From Aestuariibacter sp. (GTDB taxonomy: Bacteria; Pseudomonadota; Gammaproteobacteria; Enterobacterales; Alteromonadaceae), in the NCBI GenBank assembly GCA_017794925.1, contig CP051238.1, positions 743,702-807,701 of the forward strand: DNA of 64,000 nucleotides, given 5' to 3'. A program made the translations under genes and the position numbers. Every line of letters begins with the position of its first letter. Within the stretch, counting starts at the first letter, position 1. Under the pieces are notes generated by a model. It ran no database searches and was not told where the DNA came from. It was given only the letters and a program-made list of their open reading frames with translations. This document shows positions 55,913-64,000 of this stretch, in pieces.

Positions 55913-56292
55913 GTGTAACTCCTAGCGCTTTCTTCGCTGCTTTCGAAGCAGCGTTCATTATATGATCAGTGAAATTGTGCAAACAGATCACTATTACAAT
56001 ATGCGTGCCAGAAGAAATGGCACATAAAAACAGTTAGTTATGAAATGGATTTGAAAGGTGAGTTGTGATATTCGTAGCCAAACTGCAACACATTGGCTGT
56101 AGTTCTTGATATAAACCTTGGCTCGTCAGCCCTAAATTGCGAAGCGATATCAGGGATTTTCAAACACGCTGACTCTTTACACATAGTCATTATTAACGCA
56201 GCCCATTAATTTCAAAATTGTGTAGTGCATTTGTCGGAAAGTAAGGTGCTGTGGTACGGTCAAATCTTGGTAATAAGGCCTTGTGCAGTTTA
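55913..56292. other. long spacer before the small-gene islet
   Basis: About 380 bases with no gene that I can support. Only the stem-loop CGCTGCTT-TCG-AAGCAGCG (55935-55953) and a weak GTGCCA/TGGCAC stem (56005-56023) stand out. Composition turns AT-rich here, as in the genes that follow. Confidence 0.45.
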
Positions 56293-56643
56293 ATGAAATT
56301 GAAACATTGGATGTTGATAAGAAAATGTTGCTTGGGCTACATCGCGCTTGTCTGTGTTTTATTTGCCTTTGACCTAATGGTAATGGCTGTCAGCGAATTT
56401 GGAAGTAAACCTGCAGATTACGCTGGCTGTTATGTTCACGATGCTCTGTTGGTCGGTATCAAGTGTTCAGGGTTTCAAGCGTCAGAATTAGTTGCTTTTG
56501 CATTAAATTACCCGCTTTATCATTTATACATGCCATTTTTTGTTTTTTGGAATCCAGTTTTAATTTTCGTCGTGATAGCTATGTACAGCCCTTTGATAGT
56601 GTTATTAATTTCAAATGGTAAGGTGGTATCAGTACGTGTGTAA
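56293..56643 (+). CDS. small membrane protein, unknown (islet gene 1)
   Basis: Not recognised. About 116 residues from ATG 56293; a GTG at 56251 would add 14. A hydrophobic N-terminal helix (CLGYIALVCVLFAFDLMVMAV), a polar middle with Cys (ADYAGCYVHDALLVGIKCSG) and a second hydrophobic helix (FVFWNPVLIFVVIAMYSPLIVLLI). Probably two membrane spans with an exported loop that could form a disulfide. Base composition is lower in GC than the flanking housekeeping genes. Confidence 0.5.
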   Translation: MKLKHWMLIRKCCLGYIALVCVLFAFDLMVMAVSEFGSKPADYAGCYVHDALLVGIKCSGFQASELVAFALNYPLYHLYMPFFVFWNPVLIFVVIAMYSPLIVLLISNGKVVSVRV

Positions 56644-56729
56644 AAAAATAATGTTGGGCGGCTATCAAGTCCGTGTAGCGACTTTCGAATGTAATTAGCG
56701 GCCCTTATCGGGGCAATGAGCATTTTATA

Positions 56730-57152
56730 ATGAGACTGAATGTAACTTTCAAAACAGATTGGGAATTTGATGAATCAAAACATCCTGTTGGTGAAGAGGT
56801 TGCTGAGAAGTTATCAAAACTGATGTCAGATAACGGCATAGTAATCTCAAACATAGATAACTATGAAGATTTTGCGTGGGCACTTGATACAAGGGTTGGA
56901 GAAAAAGAGCTATTTCTTTTACTTGGTCACGTTGGAGATGACCCGGAGCAGTGGTTAATACAAGTAGCGTCTTATCAAACTAAATTTCTACACATGTTTA
57001 ATAAAAAGCATGCCATTGAGCAAATGCACTCTTTAGCCCCTAAAGTCCATGCAGTTTTAGCTTCATGTGAAAAAATCAGCAACATACTTTGGCATCACGG
57101 TGATTTTGCAGATGGTACCCCGTCAAGCGTGCCAAACCATGACATACAATAA
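56730..57152 (+). CDS. 140-residue soluble protein, unknown (islet gene 2)
   Basis: Not recognised. N-terminal strand start MRLNVTFKTDWEFDESKHP, then a helix EEVAEKLSKLMSDNGIVISNIDN and a strand-helix middle (LFLLLGHVGDDPEQWLIQVA). Single-domain cytoplasmic protein by composition, with no signal peptide. Its shape resembles immunity-type or cassette-encoded small proteins, but no match is claimed. AT-rich codon use like its neighbours. The ribosome site is weak. Confidence 0.58.
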   Translation: MRLNVTFKTDWEFDESKHPVGEEVAEKLSKLMSDNGIVISNIDNYEDFAWALDTRVGEKELFLLLGHVGDDPEQWLIQVASYQTKFLHMFNKKHAIEQMHSLAPKVHAVLASCEKISNILWHHGDFADGTPSSVPNHDIQ

Positions 57153-57220
57153 ATTTAATCCGCGAGCCTTATGGCTGTTTATGTCAAAAAGTGTTCGGTG
57201 CTATATAAGAAGGGTTAGGA

Positions 57221-57484
57221 TTGGTAAACGTAGAAAGTACTCCAGTGATTGTCTCAACGGTAGCGTTATTGGTTCTGTTTATGTTCTTTGCTGCCAATTT
57301 CGCAATGATCGCTTTAGAAAGTAAAATGACCACATCCAGCCTACAGATATTCGGCTCAGGTTTAGCGAAAACTCTCAGCAAATCTGACAACCCTACTAGT
57401 TATAAGCAAGCCAGGATATATTTGCTTGGTAGCGTTTTATCACTGCTATCATTCATGGCTCTTTTGGAGTATGGGTATGCATAA
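57221..57484 (+). CDS. 87-residue two-helix membrane protein (islet gene 3)
   Basis: Not recognised. It starts at TTG 57221, with AAGGG six bases upstream. Membrane helix VIVSTVALLVLFMFFAANFAMIAL, a polar stretch with a Ser/Lys-rich loop, then a second helix YLLGSVLSLLSFMALLEYGYA. A competing overlapping frame (57067-57324) is basic and Cys-rich and looks like a shadow. Confidence 0.48.
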   Translation: MVNVESTPVIVSTVALLVLFMFFAANFAMIALESKMTTSSLQIFGSGLAKTLSKSDNPTSYKQARIYLLGSVLSLLSFMALLEYGYA

Positions 57485-57537
57485 CATGGGAATAAAGACC
57501 CGATCCGCAAGCGTGTGACGGGACAAAACAGTAATTT

Positions 57538-58041
57538 ATGTACTTTCTTAAGAACGGCTTTCTTTTTCTTCTTGTATTTGCAATCGTCACTACTGCACTG
57601 CTTATGACGCAGGGTAAAGATGCTGACATTTATCTGATTGCATTTTCAAATGTTATTGATAAAGACGATACCTATGGTGGTGGCTTAAATCCCAAAAAAA
57701 TATATGTTTCAACACAGATTTACCCAGACATATATTCTAATGAAGCTAGCACGTTACTCCCCAAAGACGCTGAGACAGCCATAAAAACGTACTGCGACGA
57801 TAACGGACTAGAGTTGATTTTTTATGATGAAACGACCCCGTTGCAGCTCAATGAACTCGGTGAAGTTGTCGGTGGTGGCGTCAGGGTTGAATTCGGGGAA
57901 ATAACAAAGTCCTTTATTGTTTCAGAAGTTGAGGTCAGTATTTATATAGCCAACATGGCTTCGGGGGGCACTACGTATACACTTTACCGTTGGTTCGGTG
58001 GTTGGAAACTGTGGTCTTCCAGAATGGCATGGATAAGTTAA
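57538..58041 (+). CDS. 167-residue exported or membrane-anchored protein (islet gene 4)
   Basis: Not recognised. Hydrophobic N-terminus (YFLKNGFLFLLVFAIVTTALLM) acting as signal or anchor. The rest is strand-rich, with a GGGLNPKKIYVSTQIYPDIYS block and the end TYTLYRWFGGWKLWSSRMAWIS. It is probably exposed to the periplasm. Low GC. It follows a 53-base spacer without clear ribosome site. Confidence 0.52.
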   Translation: MYFLKNGFLFLLVFAIVTTALLMTQGKDADIYLIAFSNVIDKDDTYGGGLNPKKIYVSTQIYPDIYSNEASTLLPKDAETAIKTYCDDNGLELIFYDETTPLQLNELGEVVGGGVRVEFGEITKSFIVSEVEVSIYIANMASGGTTYTLYRWFGGWKLWSSRMAWIS

Positions 58042-58125
58042 TGTACTTAAAACTTACTCAACAGGGTGCAAACTTAGCTTGAGGTCCGGGCTTTTAATTC
58101 TAGCGCAACATTACAAGGAAAATGT

Positions 58126-58410
58126 ATGTTCATTGTGTCTTTGACCTATTTGGTGCCTCTAGAGCAAGTGGATGCTTTTATTCCTCAGCATGTCGCTTAT
58201 CTCAATGAGCAATATGCAAAAGGTCACTTTATTTTATCCGGGCGAAAAGAACCTAGAACAGGCGGTGTCATCATTTCTGCTATTGCCGATCGAGCAGAAC
58301 TCAATGACGTACTGGCTGAAGACCCTTTTCATCGGGAAGGCTTAGCTAGCTATGAAATAACAGAAATAGTGCCAACTAAGGCGTCGGAAAAGTTAGCGTT
58401 TCTACTTTAG
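58126..58410 (+). CDS. YciI-family (YCII) protein
   Basis: 94 residues, the complete YCII domain. It starts MFIVSLTYLVPLEQVDAFIP; HVAYLNEQYAKGHFILSGRKEP holds the conserved His and the (S/A)GR motif, and LAEDPFHREGLASYEI carries the DPF of the family. YciI proteins catalyse dehalogenation-like or lactonase-like reactions, or act as metabolite sensors; the role here is unknown. The ACAAGGAAA ribosome site fits. Confidence 0.88.
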   Translation: MFIVSLTYLVPLEQVDAFIPQHVAYLNEQYAKGHFILSGRKEPRTGGVIISAIADRAELNDVLAEDPFHREGLASYEITEIVPTKASEKLAFLL

Positions 58411-58478
58411 ATTGTGGCAAGTAACATACAGCTGCAGAAAGTGTTGTGGGTATACCGGCAAATCCCAGACATAAAAAA

Positions 58479-58499
58479 GCCCGACCAAATTGGTCGGGC
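58479..58499 (-). terminator. terminator after ilvC
   Basis: Ten-base stem GCCCGACCAA / TTGGTCGGGC around one base. The minus-strand side is followed by a U-run (AAAAAA on the plus strand). It lies about 38 bases past the ilvC stop. Confidence 0.82.
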
Positions 58500-58536
58500 A
58501 AAAGGGCTTGGTTAAGCACCTAACGACAGAAACTGT

Positions 58537-60018
58537 CTACGCTTCAATGATGGCTTTCATATCCGTCATGTAACCGCGTAATTCTTTACCGATTGACTCA
58601 ACGCCGTGGTTGCGAATCGCATCGTTAATGTCTACCAGGCGCTTGTTTTCTACCTGGTTAGACGTCACGTCAAGACCGGTGCCAATCACATCAGTTTTGA
58701 TGTTTGGCATAAACTTCTCACGTAGCAATGGCACAGCTGCATTGGCAAACAAGTAGTTACCGTACTCTGCAGTGTCAGAGATAACCACGTTCATTTCGTA
58801 CAGACGCTTACGAGCAATCGTATTCGAAATCAGTGGTGTTTCGTGCAGTGATTCGTAGTATGCAGACTCAGGCAAGATACCCGCTTCAACCATTACGTCG
58901 AAAGCCACTTCTACACCACACTTAATCATTGCTACTAACAGAATTCCTTTATCAAAGAACTCTTGTTCGCTAATAGTACCGTCATACTTTGGCGCATTCT
59001 CAAAACCAGACTCGCCAGTTTCTTCACGCCATTTCAGCAGGTTAGCATCGCCATTCGCCCAGTCTTCCATCATAGTGCGAGAGAACTCACCGCTAATGAT
59101 GTCATCCTGATGCTTCTCGAACAATGGACGAAGCAATGCAGTTAATTCTTCAGACAGCTCGTAAGCCTTCACCTTTGCAGGGTTAGACAGACGGTCCATC
59201 ATGTTAGTTACGCCACCGATTTTCAGTGCTTCAGTAATGGTTTCTAAACCGTACTGAATTAATGCAGCCGCATAACCCGGGTCAATGCCATCAGCAGTCA
59301 TTTTCTCGTAAGCAAGAATTGCTGCGGCTTGTTGCATACCACACAGAATGGTTTGCTCACCCATCAAATCAGATTTTACTTCAGCAACAAATGAAGATTC
59401 CAGAACACCTGCACGGTCACCGCCAGTTGCGCTTGCCAGTGCTTTAGCGATATCCCAGCCTTCACCTTTTGGATCGTTTTCAGGGTGAACCGCAATCAGT
59501 GTAGGTACACCAAAGCCACGCTTATATTCTTCACGTACTTCAGTACCAGGACACTTAGGTGCACACATTACAACAGTAATGTCGCTACGAATTTGCTGAC
59601 CTTCTTCAACAATGTTGAAGCCATGCGAGTAACCTAATGCAGCGCCGTCTTTCATCAGAGGCATAACTGCTTCTACTACGCTGGCGTGTTGCTTGTCTGG
59701 TGTTAAGTTGTAAACCAGATCAGCAGTAGGGATCAGATCCTGATACGTACCTACTGTAAAACCGTTGCTGGTTGCGCGCTGATAAGAATCACGTTTCTCA
59801 TCAATCGCTGCCTGACGCAGAGCGTATGCTACGTCTAACCCGGAGTCACGCATGTTAAGACCCTGGTTAAGGCCTTGTGCACCGCAGCCAACGATGACAA
59901 TTTTCTTACCTTTCAGGAACTCACAGCCATCAGCAAATTCTTCGCGCTTCATAAAGCGGCAACGACCCAGCTGGTCTAACTGCTGACGTAAAGACAGGGT
60001 GTTAAAATAATTAGCCAT
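58537..60018 (-). CDS. ilvC: ketol-acid reductoisomerase, class II
   Basis: 493 residues, the long class II form as in enterobacteria. It converts acetolactate or acetohydroxybutyrate in isoleucine/valine synthesis, with [25 protein letters not shown] is the Rossmann motif. C-terminal domain motifs [19 protein letters not shown] and [13 protein letters not shown] are present. I start at ATG 60018 ([13 protein letters not shown]), the family's opening; the frame extends to 60087 without support. Divergent from ilvY, as in E. coli. Confidence 0.96.
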   Translation of the reverse strand: MANYFNTLSLRQQLDQLGRCRFMKREEFADGCEFLKGKKIVIVGCGAQGLNQGLNMRDSGLDVAYALRQAAIDEKRDSYQRATSNGFTVGTYQDLIPTADLVYNLTPDKQHASVVEAVMPLMKDGAALGYSHGFNIVEEGQQIRSDITVVMCAPKCPGTEVREEYKRGFGVPTLIAVHPENDPKGEGWDIAKALASATGGDRAGVLESSFVAEVKSDLMGEQTILCGMQQAAAILAYEKMTADGIDPGYAAALIQYGLETITEALKIGGVTNMMDRLSNPAKVKAYELSEELTALLRPLFEKHQDDIISGEFSRTMMEDWANGDANLLKWREETGESGFENAPKYDGTISEQEFFDKGILLVAMIKCGVEVAFDVMVEAGILPESAYYESLHETPLISNTIARKRLYEMNVVISDTAEYGNYLFANAAVPLLREKFMPNIKTDVIGTGLDVTSNQVENKRLVDINDAIRNHGVESIGKELRGYMTDMKAIIEA

Positions 60019-60140
60019 AAATATAATAATTCCGAACTTCTTTCTGTCGTAATCCCTTGCTTCGCTCAGCAGGGATGACCTCGTCAATGACGACTTGCAG
60101 CGAACAATACGCTACCCCATTCGTTTTGAAAAATGATATA

Positions 60141-60162
60141 TTTGCAAAACAGTATTGCAAAA
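60141..60162. promoter_or_regulatory. probable IlvY operator region
   Basis: Two TTGCAA-type half-sites 13 bases apart (TTTGCAAAACAGTATTGCAA) in the ilvY-ilvC spacer, 13 bases before the ilvY start. LysR-type regulators bind T-N11-A dyads of this sort, and the classic ilvYC operator also carries TTGCAA repeats. Confidence 0.6.
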
Positions 60163-60174
60163 AGTGAAATACTC

Positions 60175-61038
60175 ATGGATTTTCGCAGTTTACAACTGTT
60201 CAATCATCTCGCAAAAAGCTTACATTTTGGTGACACCGCCGAGGCAATGTACGTCTCGCCCTCCACGCTAAGCCGCGTTATACAAAGGCTGGAGGAGGAG
60301 TGTGGGTGTGTGCTGTTTAAACGCGACAATCGTTCGGTTGCGTTGACACACGGGGGCCACAAGCTGCTCAACTTTAGTGAGACGGTGCTAAAAGAATGGC
60401 AACAGGTCAGACAAGAATTAAGTACCGATGAGCAATCCCTGAAGGGGGAGCTCAGTCTTTATTGTTCTGTTACGGCCAGTCAGAGTCACCTTCCGGCGTT
60501 GCTATCACGGTATCGTCAGCATTATCCCGGCGTAGATATTCGCCTGGTGACGGGGGATCCCGGATTAGCTATCGATAACGTTAAACAGCAGAAATGTGAT
60601 GTCGCAATAGCCATTAACAGCCCGGGCTTTCCCACCGACCTGTGTTTTTCCGGTATGGACCATGTGCCGTTGGTGTTGATTGCCCCGCGAGACTGGCGGT
60701 TGACTCAGCTGGCTCAGGTAGACTGGCGAAAATATCAGGTGGTATTGCCCGAGCAAGGCCCAAGCCGCCGCATTGTGTATCACTGGTTTGCCGAACATGG
60801 CATACGGCCAAATGTATACGCGTCAGTGGGCGGTAACGAAGCTATTGTGTCGATGGTGGCGCTAGGCTGTGGTGTCGGGTTTGTTCCTCAGGTTGTATTG
60901 GATCACAGTGGTATGGCTGGCAGTGTGTCACGCATATTGGTTGAAGACATTGGCTCCTACGAGCTGGGGCTGGCCTGTTTGGAAGCGCGTAGACACGAAC
61001 CACTCATCGACGCGTTATTTCAATTAGAATTAAACTGA
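60175..61038 (+). CDS. ilvY: LysR-family regulator IlvY
   Basis: 287 residues from ATG 60175 (MDFRSLQLFNHLAKSLHFG). LysR helix-turn-helix AEAMYVSPSTLSRVIQRLEE, then the effector domain with IRLVTGDPGLAIDNV. The genetic context, divergent from ilvC, identifies it as IlvY, the activator of ilvC that responds to acetolactate and acetohydroxybutyrate. It overlaps the convergent comM gene by 19 bases. Confidence 0.94.
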   Translation: MDFRSLQLFNHLAKSLHFGDTAEAMYVSPSTLSRVIQRLEEECGCVLFKRDNRSVALTHGGHKLLNFSETVLKEWQQVRQELSTDEQSLKGELSLYCSVTASQSHLPALLSRYRQHYPGVDIRLVTGDPGLAIDNVKQQKCDVAIAINSPGFPTDLCFSGMDHVPLVLIAPRDWRLTQLAQVDWRKYQVVLPEQGPSRRIVYHWFAEHGIRPNVYASVGGNEAIVSMVALGCGVGFVPQVVLDHSGMAGSVSRILVEDIGSYELGLACLEARRHEPLIDALFQLELN

Positions 61039-62531
61039 CGTATCAGCGTATCCAACGCCCGGTAGCCCAGTGCTTCTGCTATATGCCGGTGGGTAATATG
61101 CTCTGCAGCCTCTAAATCTGCAATGGTACGGGACACTTTAATCGTGCGGTGGAATACGCGCATCGACAGGTTCAGCTTGGTTGCTGCGCGGCTTAAAAAC
61201 GTAAAGCTTTCGTCGTCCAGTTTACAGTGCTGGGTTAGTTCCGCCACGCTAAGTTCGGCATTCGCCTTATGCTGCCTTTTGTACTGGCGGTGCATCGCTT
61301 GCTCTACTTGCACTTTTGCTTCCACTGCGCTGTCCTCACCAGAGGGAGGTGTACTCAAGGCATAGCTGTCTGGTTTCCGAACTTCTATCTGCAAATCAAT
61401 ACGATCTAATAATGGCCCGGAAAGTCGGCTCAGGTAACGCTGAACTTGCTGCGTCGTGCTGCGCCCATCATTGATATCGCCGGTCGGACTGGGGTTCATT
61501 GCTGCGAGAAACTGGAAGTTAGCCGGGTATCTGGCCTGACCGGAGACGCGCGATAAGCAAATATCGCCGGTTTCCAGTGGCTCTCGCAATACATCCAGTG
61601 CCTGACGACCGAATTCCGGTAGTTCGTCCAGAAACAACACGCCATTATGGGCGAGTGATACTTCTCCTGGCGATGGATGCGTGCCACCGCCCGTTAATGC
61701 TATTGCCGATGACGTGTGATGAGGTGAACGAAAGGGGGGCGTATACCAGTTGGCGCTGTCGCGTGATTCGCCTTTTATCGAGTACAGGGCAGCCGCCTCC
61801 AGCGCCTGATCATGCGTAAGTGGCGGAAGCAACTGCACCAGTCGGCTGGCCAGCAGGCTTTTACCTGTCCCTGCAGGCCCTACCATCAGGAGATTATGTT
61901 TTCCAGCAGCGGCAATGGTCAGTGCGCGCTTGGCTTGTTGCTGACCAATGATGTCATCCCATTTGGGAGATACCTGTGCAAACGCGACATCACACTGTGC
62001 TGTATAGATTTGCAATGGCTTTTGCTTACTAAAGTGCAGGAACACTTGCATAAGTGAATCAACCGCAATGTACTGAAGCCCATCAACCAGTTGGACATCT
62101 TCCTGATTACCGGCGGGTAATATCAGAATATGTTCGTGTTCAGCACACCGCATAGCTGCGGGAAGCAGCCCGGATACTGGTCTAAGTTGTCCATTCAGCC
62201 CCAGTTCGCCGATCACTTCGTAGTTGTCCAGCACCTGTTGCGGCAGTAAACCCTGAGCAATCAGCAGACCCAGTGCAATAGCAAGATCATAACGGCCACC
62301 GCTTTTGGGGATATCTGCGGGCGCAAGATTCACGGTAATTCTACGCCCCGGAAATTCAAATCCACAGTTTATCAGCGCGCTGCGAACACGCTCGCGGGCT
62401 TCCTGAACGGCGGTTTCTGCTAGCCCCACCAGTTTAAATGATGGTAAGCCATTCGACAGATGCACTTCTACTTTGATTGGCGGCGACTCGATGCCGGTCG
62501 CTGCACGGGTGTATACAATACCCAGTCCCAT
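61020..62531 (-). CDS. comM: Mg-chelatase-like AAA+ ATPase ComM/YifB
   Basis: 503 residues. N-terminal ChlI-like lon-protease fold (about 1-170) opening LGIVYTRAATGIESPPIKVEVHL, then AAA+ with Walker A GPAGTGKSLLASRL, Walker B VLFLDELPEFG, sensor AAMNPSPTGD, and the C-terminal Mg-chelatase domain ending RALDTLIRQFN. ComM promotes branch migration during natural transformation. It is conserved even in bacteria not known to be competent. Its last 19 bases overlap ilvY. Confidence 0.95.
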   Translation of the reverse strand: MGLGIVYTRAATGIESPPIKVEVHLSNGLPSFKLVGLAETAVQEARERVRSALINCGFEFPGRRITVNLAPADIPKSGGRYDLAIALGLLIAQGLLPQQVLDNYEVIGELGLNGQLRPVSGLLPAAMRCAEHEHILILPAGNQEDVQLVDGLQYIAVDSLMQVFLHFSKQKPLQIYTAQCDVAFAQVSPKWDDIIGQQQAKRALTIAAAGKHNLLMVGPAGTGKSLLASRLVQLLPPLTHDQALEAAALYSIKGESRDSANWYTPPFRSPHHTSSAIALTGGGTHPSPGEVSLAHNGVLFLDELPEFGRQALDVLREPLETGDICLSRVSGQARYPANFQFLAAMNPSPTGDINDGRSTTQQVQRYLSRLSGPLLDRIDLQIEVRKPDSYALSTPPSGEDSAVEAKVQVEQAMHRQYKRQHKANAELSVAELTQHCKLDDESFTFLSRAATKLNLSMRVFHRTIKVSRTIADLEAAEHITHRHIAEALGYRALDTLIRQFNSN

Positions 62532-63050
62532 TTAAAGCCATTCCTTTGTGCACGGAAAATACGCATTAAGTGTAAATATCCGTGCGTCACTTACCTACTG
62601 CGCTTAAGGCCAGTTGTTCGGTATTAGGTAGTCAGGACTAATTATGTGAATACGCAGAAAAGGGCAATTATGCCAGTATAAAATTTGCCCGCATGGCTTG
62701 ATTTGGCTTGATCAGGCACGCCGATCCGTGATATTTCTTACGCCTCGCAGCAATTGTGTTCCTTAGCCAGACACCCTTGTTGCCATCAGCCAACACATTT
62801 CCGAATTCGCGTTACCTCGCCAATGCTTCGCGCCCAGATACGGTGCCAGCAGCTCTTTTGCGTGCTTAATTAATAATTTTCCCGTGTTCCGATGGGGCTT
62901 TACACACAAATTGTGTGAAAAACGCCTTATCACATTGGGTCGATTGCTGTGCTCATGTATCATTTGACGCGGTATTAATTTAAGCGGTTTGCCCGGTGCA
63001 GGCTGCGCTTATAGAGTGAAGACAACACTCGCACTTTTTAAGGAAACGTC
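62532..63050. other. 519-base spacer between comM and ilvE
   Basis: No gene that I can support; the 66-residue minus frame at 62763-62963 is shadow-like. The only strong structure is the perfect palindrome CACACAA-A-TTGTGTG at 62903-62917, about 134 bases before ilvE. No ilv-type leader peptide rich in Ile/Leu/Val codons was found. Confidence 0.55.
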
Positions 63051-63983
63051 ATGGCTAAGCAACTTGCTGAACTTATTTGGTTTAACGGTAAACTCATTCC
63101 GTGGAAAGAAGCCACTGTGCATGTAATGTCGCATGCAATTCACTATGGCTCATCGGTATTTGAAGGTATTCGCGCCTACAACACGCCGGATCAGGGTACC
63201 TGTGTATTCCGTCTGAACGAGCACAACCAACGTCTGTTTGATTCAGCAAAAATCTATCGCATGACGATCCCGTTTACCCTTGATGAAATCAATCAGGCGA
63301 CCATCGACACCATTGCTAAGAACAACCTGAAGTCTGCCTACATCCGCCCTATCGCGTTTTATGGCGATATTGGTATGGGTTTGCAGGTGCCATTTGGTCA
63401 GGAAACTGAAGTCACTATCGCTGCGTTTGAGTGGGGTGCATACCTGGGTGAAGAAGCACTGAAAAACGGTGTAAATGCAGGTATTTCTTCATGGAACCGT
63501 TTGGCAGCCAACACCATGCCTACTGGCGCGAAAGCCGGTGGTAACTACCTGTCTTCGCAGCTGATTTCAATGGAAGCGCGTCGCCACGGCTATGGTGAAG
63601 GTATCGCACTGGACCGCAATGGTTACATCAGTGAAGGTGCGGGTGAAAATATCTTTGTTATCCGCAATGGCGTGATCAGCACCACGCCTAAAACAGCAGC
63701 TATTTTGCCAGGCATCACGCGTGACACCGTGATCACGCTGGCGAAAGACCTGGGTTATGAAATCCGCGAAGAAAACATTCCGCGTGAAGCCATGTACCTG
63801 GCCGACGAAATCTTAATGTGCGGTACAGCCGCGGAAGTGACCCCTGTGAGCAGTGTAGACGGCATCACAGTGGGCAAAGGCGGTCGTGGGCCAATCACGA
63901 AAGAAATCCAGGACATGTTCTTTGGTTTGTTCAACGGAACTACCGAAGACAAATGGAACTGGTTAACACCGGTTTATAAATAA
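63051..63983 (+). CDS. ilvE: branched-chain amino acid aminotransferase
   Basis: 310 residues, class IV pyridoxal-phosphate aminotransferase. It makes Leu, Ile and Val from their oxo acids. FNGKLIPWKEATVHVMSHAIHYG is the opening; the PLP lysine lies in the GAKAGGNYLSSQL segment; YISEGAGENIFVIRNG and ADEILMCGTAAEVTPV complete the fold. The TTTAAGGAAACGTC ribosome site is strong. Complete here; the genes usually downstream (ilvD, ilvA) would lie outside the window. Confidence 0.96.
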   Translation: MAKQLAELIWFNGKLIPWKEATVHVMSHAIHYGSSVFEGIRAYNTPDQGTCVFRLNEHNQRLFDSAKIYRMTIPFTLDEINQATIDTIAKNNLKSAYIRPIAFYGDIGMGLQVPFGQETEVTIAAFEWGAYLGEEALKNGVNAGISSWNRLAANTMPTGAKAGGNYLSSQLISMEARRHGYGEGIALDRNGYISEGAGENIFVIRNGVISTTPKTAAILPGITRDTVITLAKDLGYEIREENIPREAMYLADEILMCGTAAEVTPVSSVDGITVGKGGRGPITKEIQDMFFGLFNGTTEDKWNWLTPVYK

Positions 63984-64000
63984 TTACCCCAACGGGACGA

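Noticed and set aside
55924..55934. AGCGCTTTCT half-operator upstream of the 112-residue gene
   Set aside because: Only one arm of the 14-base palindrome is present; the other arm is AGGAG of the ribosome site.
57067..57324. 85-residue frame overlapping islet gene 3
   Set aside because: Basic and Cys-rich, lacking a ribosome site, and overlapping a better two-helix membrane frame in another phase.
56640..58125. Integron-type attC sites between the small islet genes
   Set aside because: The spacers do not show paired GTTRRRY and RYYYAAC core sites, and no integrase is visible, so a cassette array cannot be claimed.
62763..62963. 66-residue minus-strand frame in the comM-ilvE spacer
   Set aside because: No ribosome site, atypical composition and no operon partner; treated as chance.
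1..64000. CRISPR arrays, tRNA/rRNA genes, insertion sequences or prophage
   Set aside because: No spaced direct-repeat array, cloverleaf-like TTCGA loop with acceptor stem, rRNA motif, transposase or integrase signature was found on reading both strands.

Overview
The window reads as chromosome of a marine gammaproteobacterium of the Alteromonadales, most likely Alteromonadaceae. The basis is a TonB-dependent receptor of the sugar type next to paired flavin-dependent 'tryptophan halogenases', a GPH-type sugar transporter, a GH1 beta-glucosidase, several secreted S9/M1 peptidases and a TamA/TamB pair, all at mid-40s GC by eye. No rRNA, tRNA, CRISPR array, transposase, integrase or phage gene is visible. 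Gene order is ordinary core chromosome with accessory islets. The core markers yicC-rph-pyrE-tusA, ilvC/ilvY, comM and ilvE lie fairly near the replication origin in many gammaproteobacteria, which fits a parS-like palindrome found between yicC and rph.

Layout. 0-8.3 kb: a small membrane protein, a glutathione transferase, a DTW-domain tRNA modification enzyme, an alkyltransferase-like DNA repair protein, an HD-GYP phosphodiesterase, a YiaD-type OmpA lipoprotein, a secreted NTF2-like protein, a chemoreceptor, and a porin plus PstS-like protein operon. 8.3-19.0 kb: a beta-glucoside utilisation locus. On the minus strand are bgl (GH1), a GPH transporter and a LacI-family regulator; divergently lie a TonB receptor and two overlapping halogenase-family genes. 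The spacer between the two arms carries at least three copies of a LacI-type palindrome. 19-22.6 kb: elaA-like, yicC, rph, pyrE, tusA. 22.6-25.3 kb: an unknown two-gene operon behind a perfect Fur box, then yqaA-like and a secreted amidohydrolase.

25.4-31.4 kb is a cluster of mostly uncharacterised exported proteins, two of them resembling LPP20/FlgT-N folds, ending with a DUF3014 protein. 31.6-36.7 kb: an ABC1/UbiB-type kinase, and an M1 metallopeptidase with a DUF6702 partner. 36.9-42.8 kb: proB-proA, a thioesterase with a 2-hydroxyacid dehydrogenase, a PspB-like protein divergent from an ECF sigma factor with a membrane partner, and a beta-carbonic anhydrase. 42.9-48.3 kb: tamA-tamB. 48.5-55.9 kb: an S9 peptidase, ppk2, two tiny envelope proteins, a GH43 xylosidase/arabinofuranosidase and a Bcr/CflA-type efflux pump.

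56-58.4 kb holds a run of small AT-richer genes of unknown function, ending with a YciI-family gene; it is the most accessory-looking segment. 58.5-64 kb: ilvC and divergent ilvY, comM, and ilvE at the right edge. Nothing here is clearly a new defence or mobile system. The best leads are the parS-like site, the halogenase pair tied to a sugar regulon, the Fur-controlled unknown operon, the secreted LPP20-like cluster and the small-gene islet.
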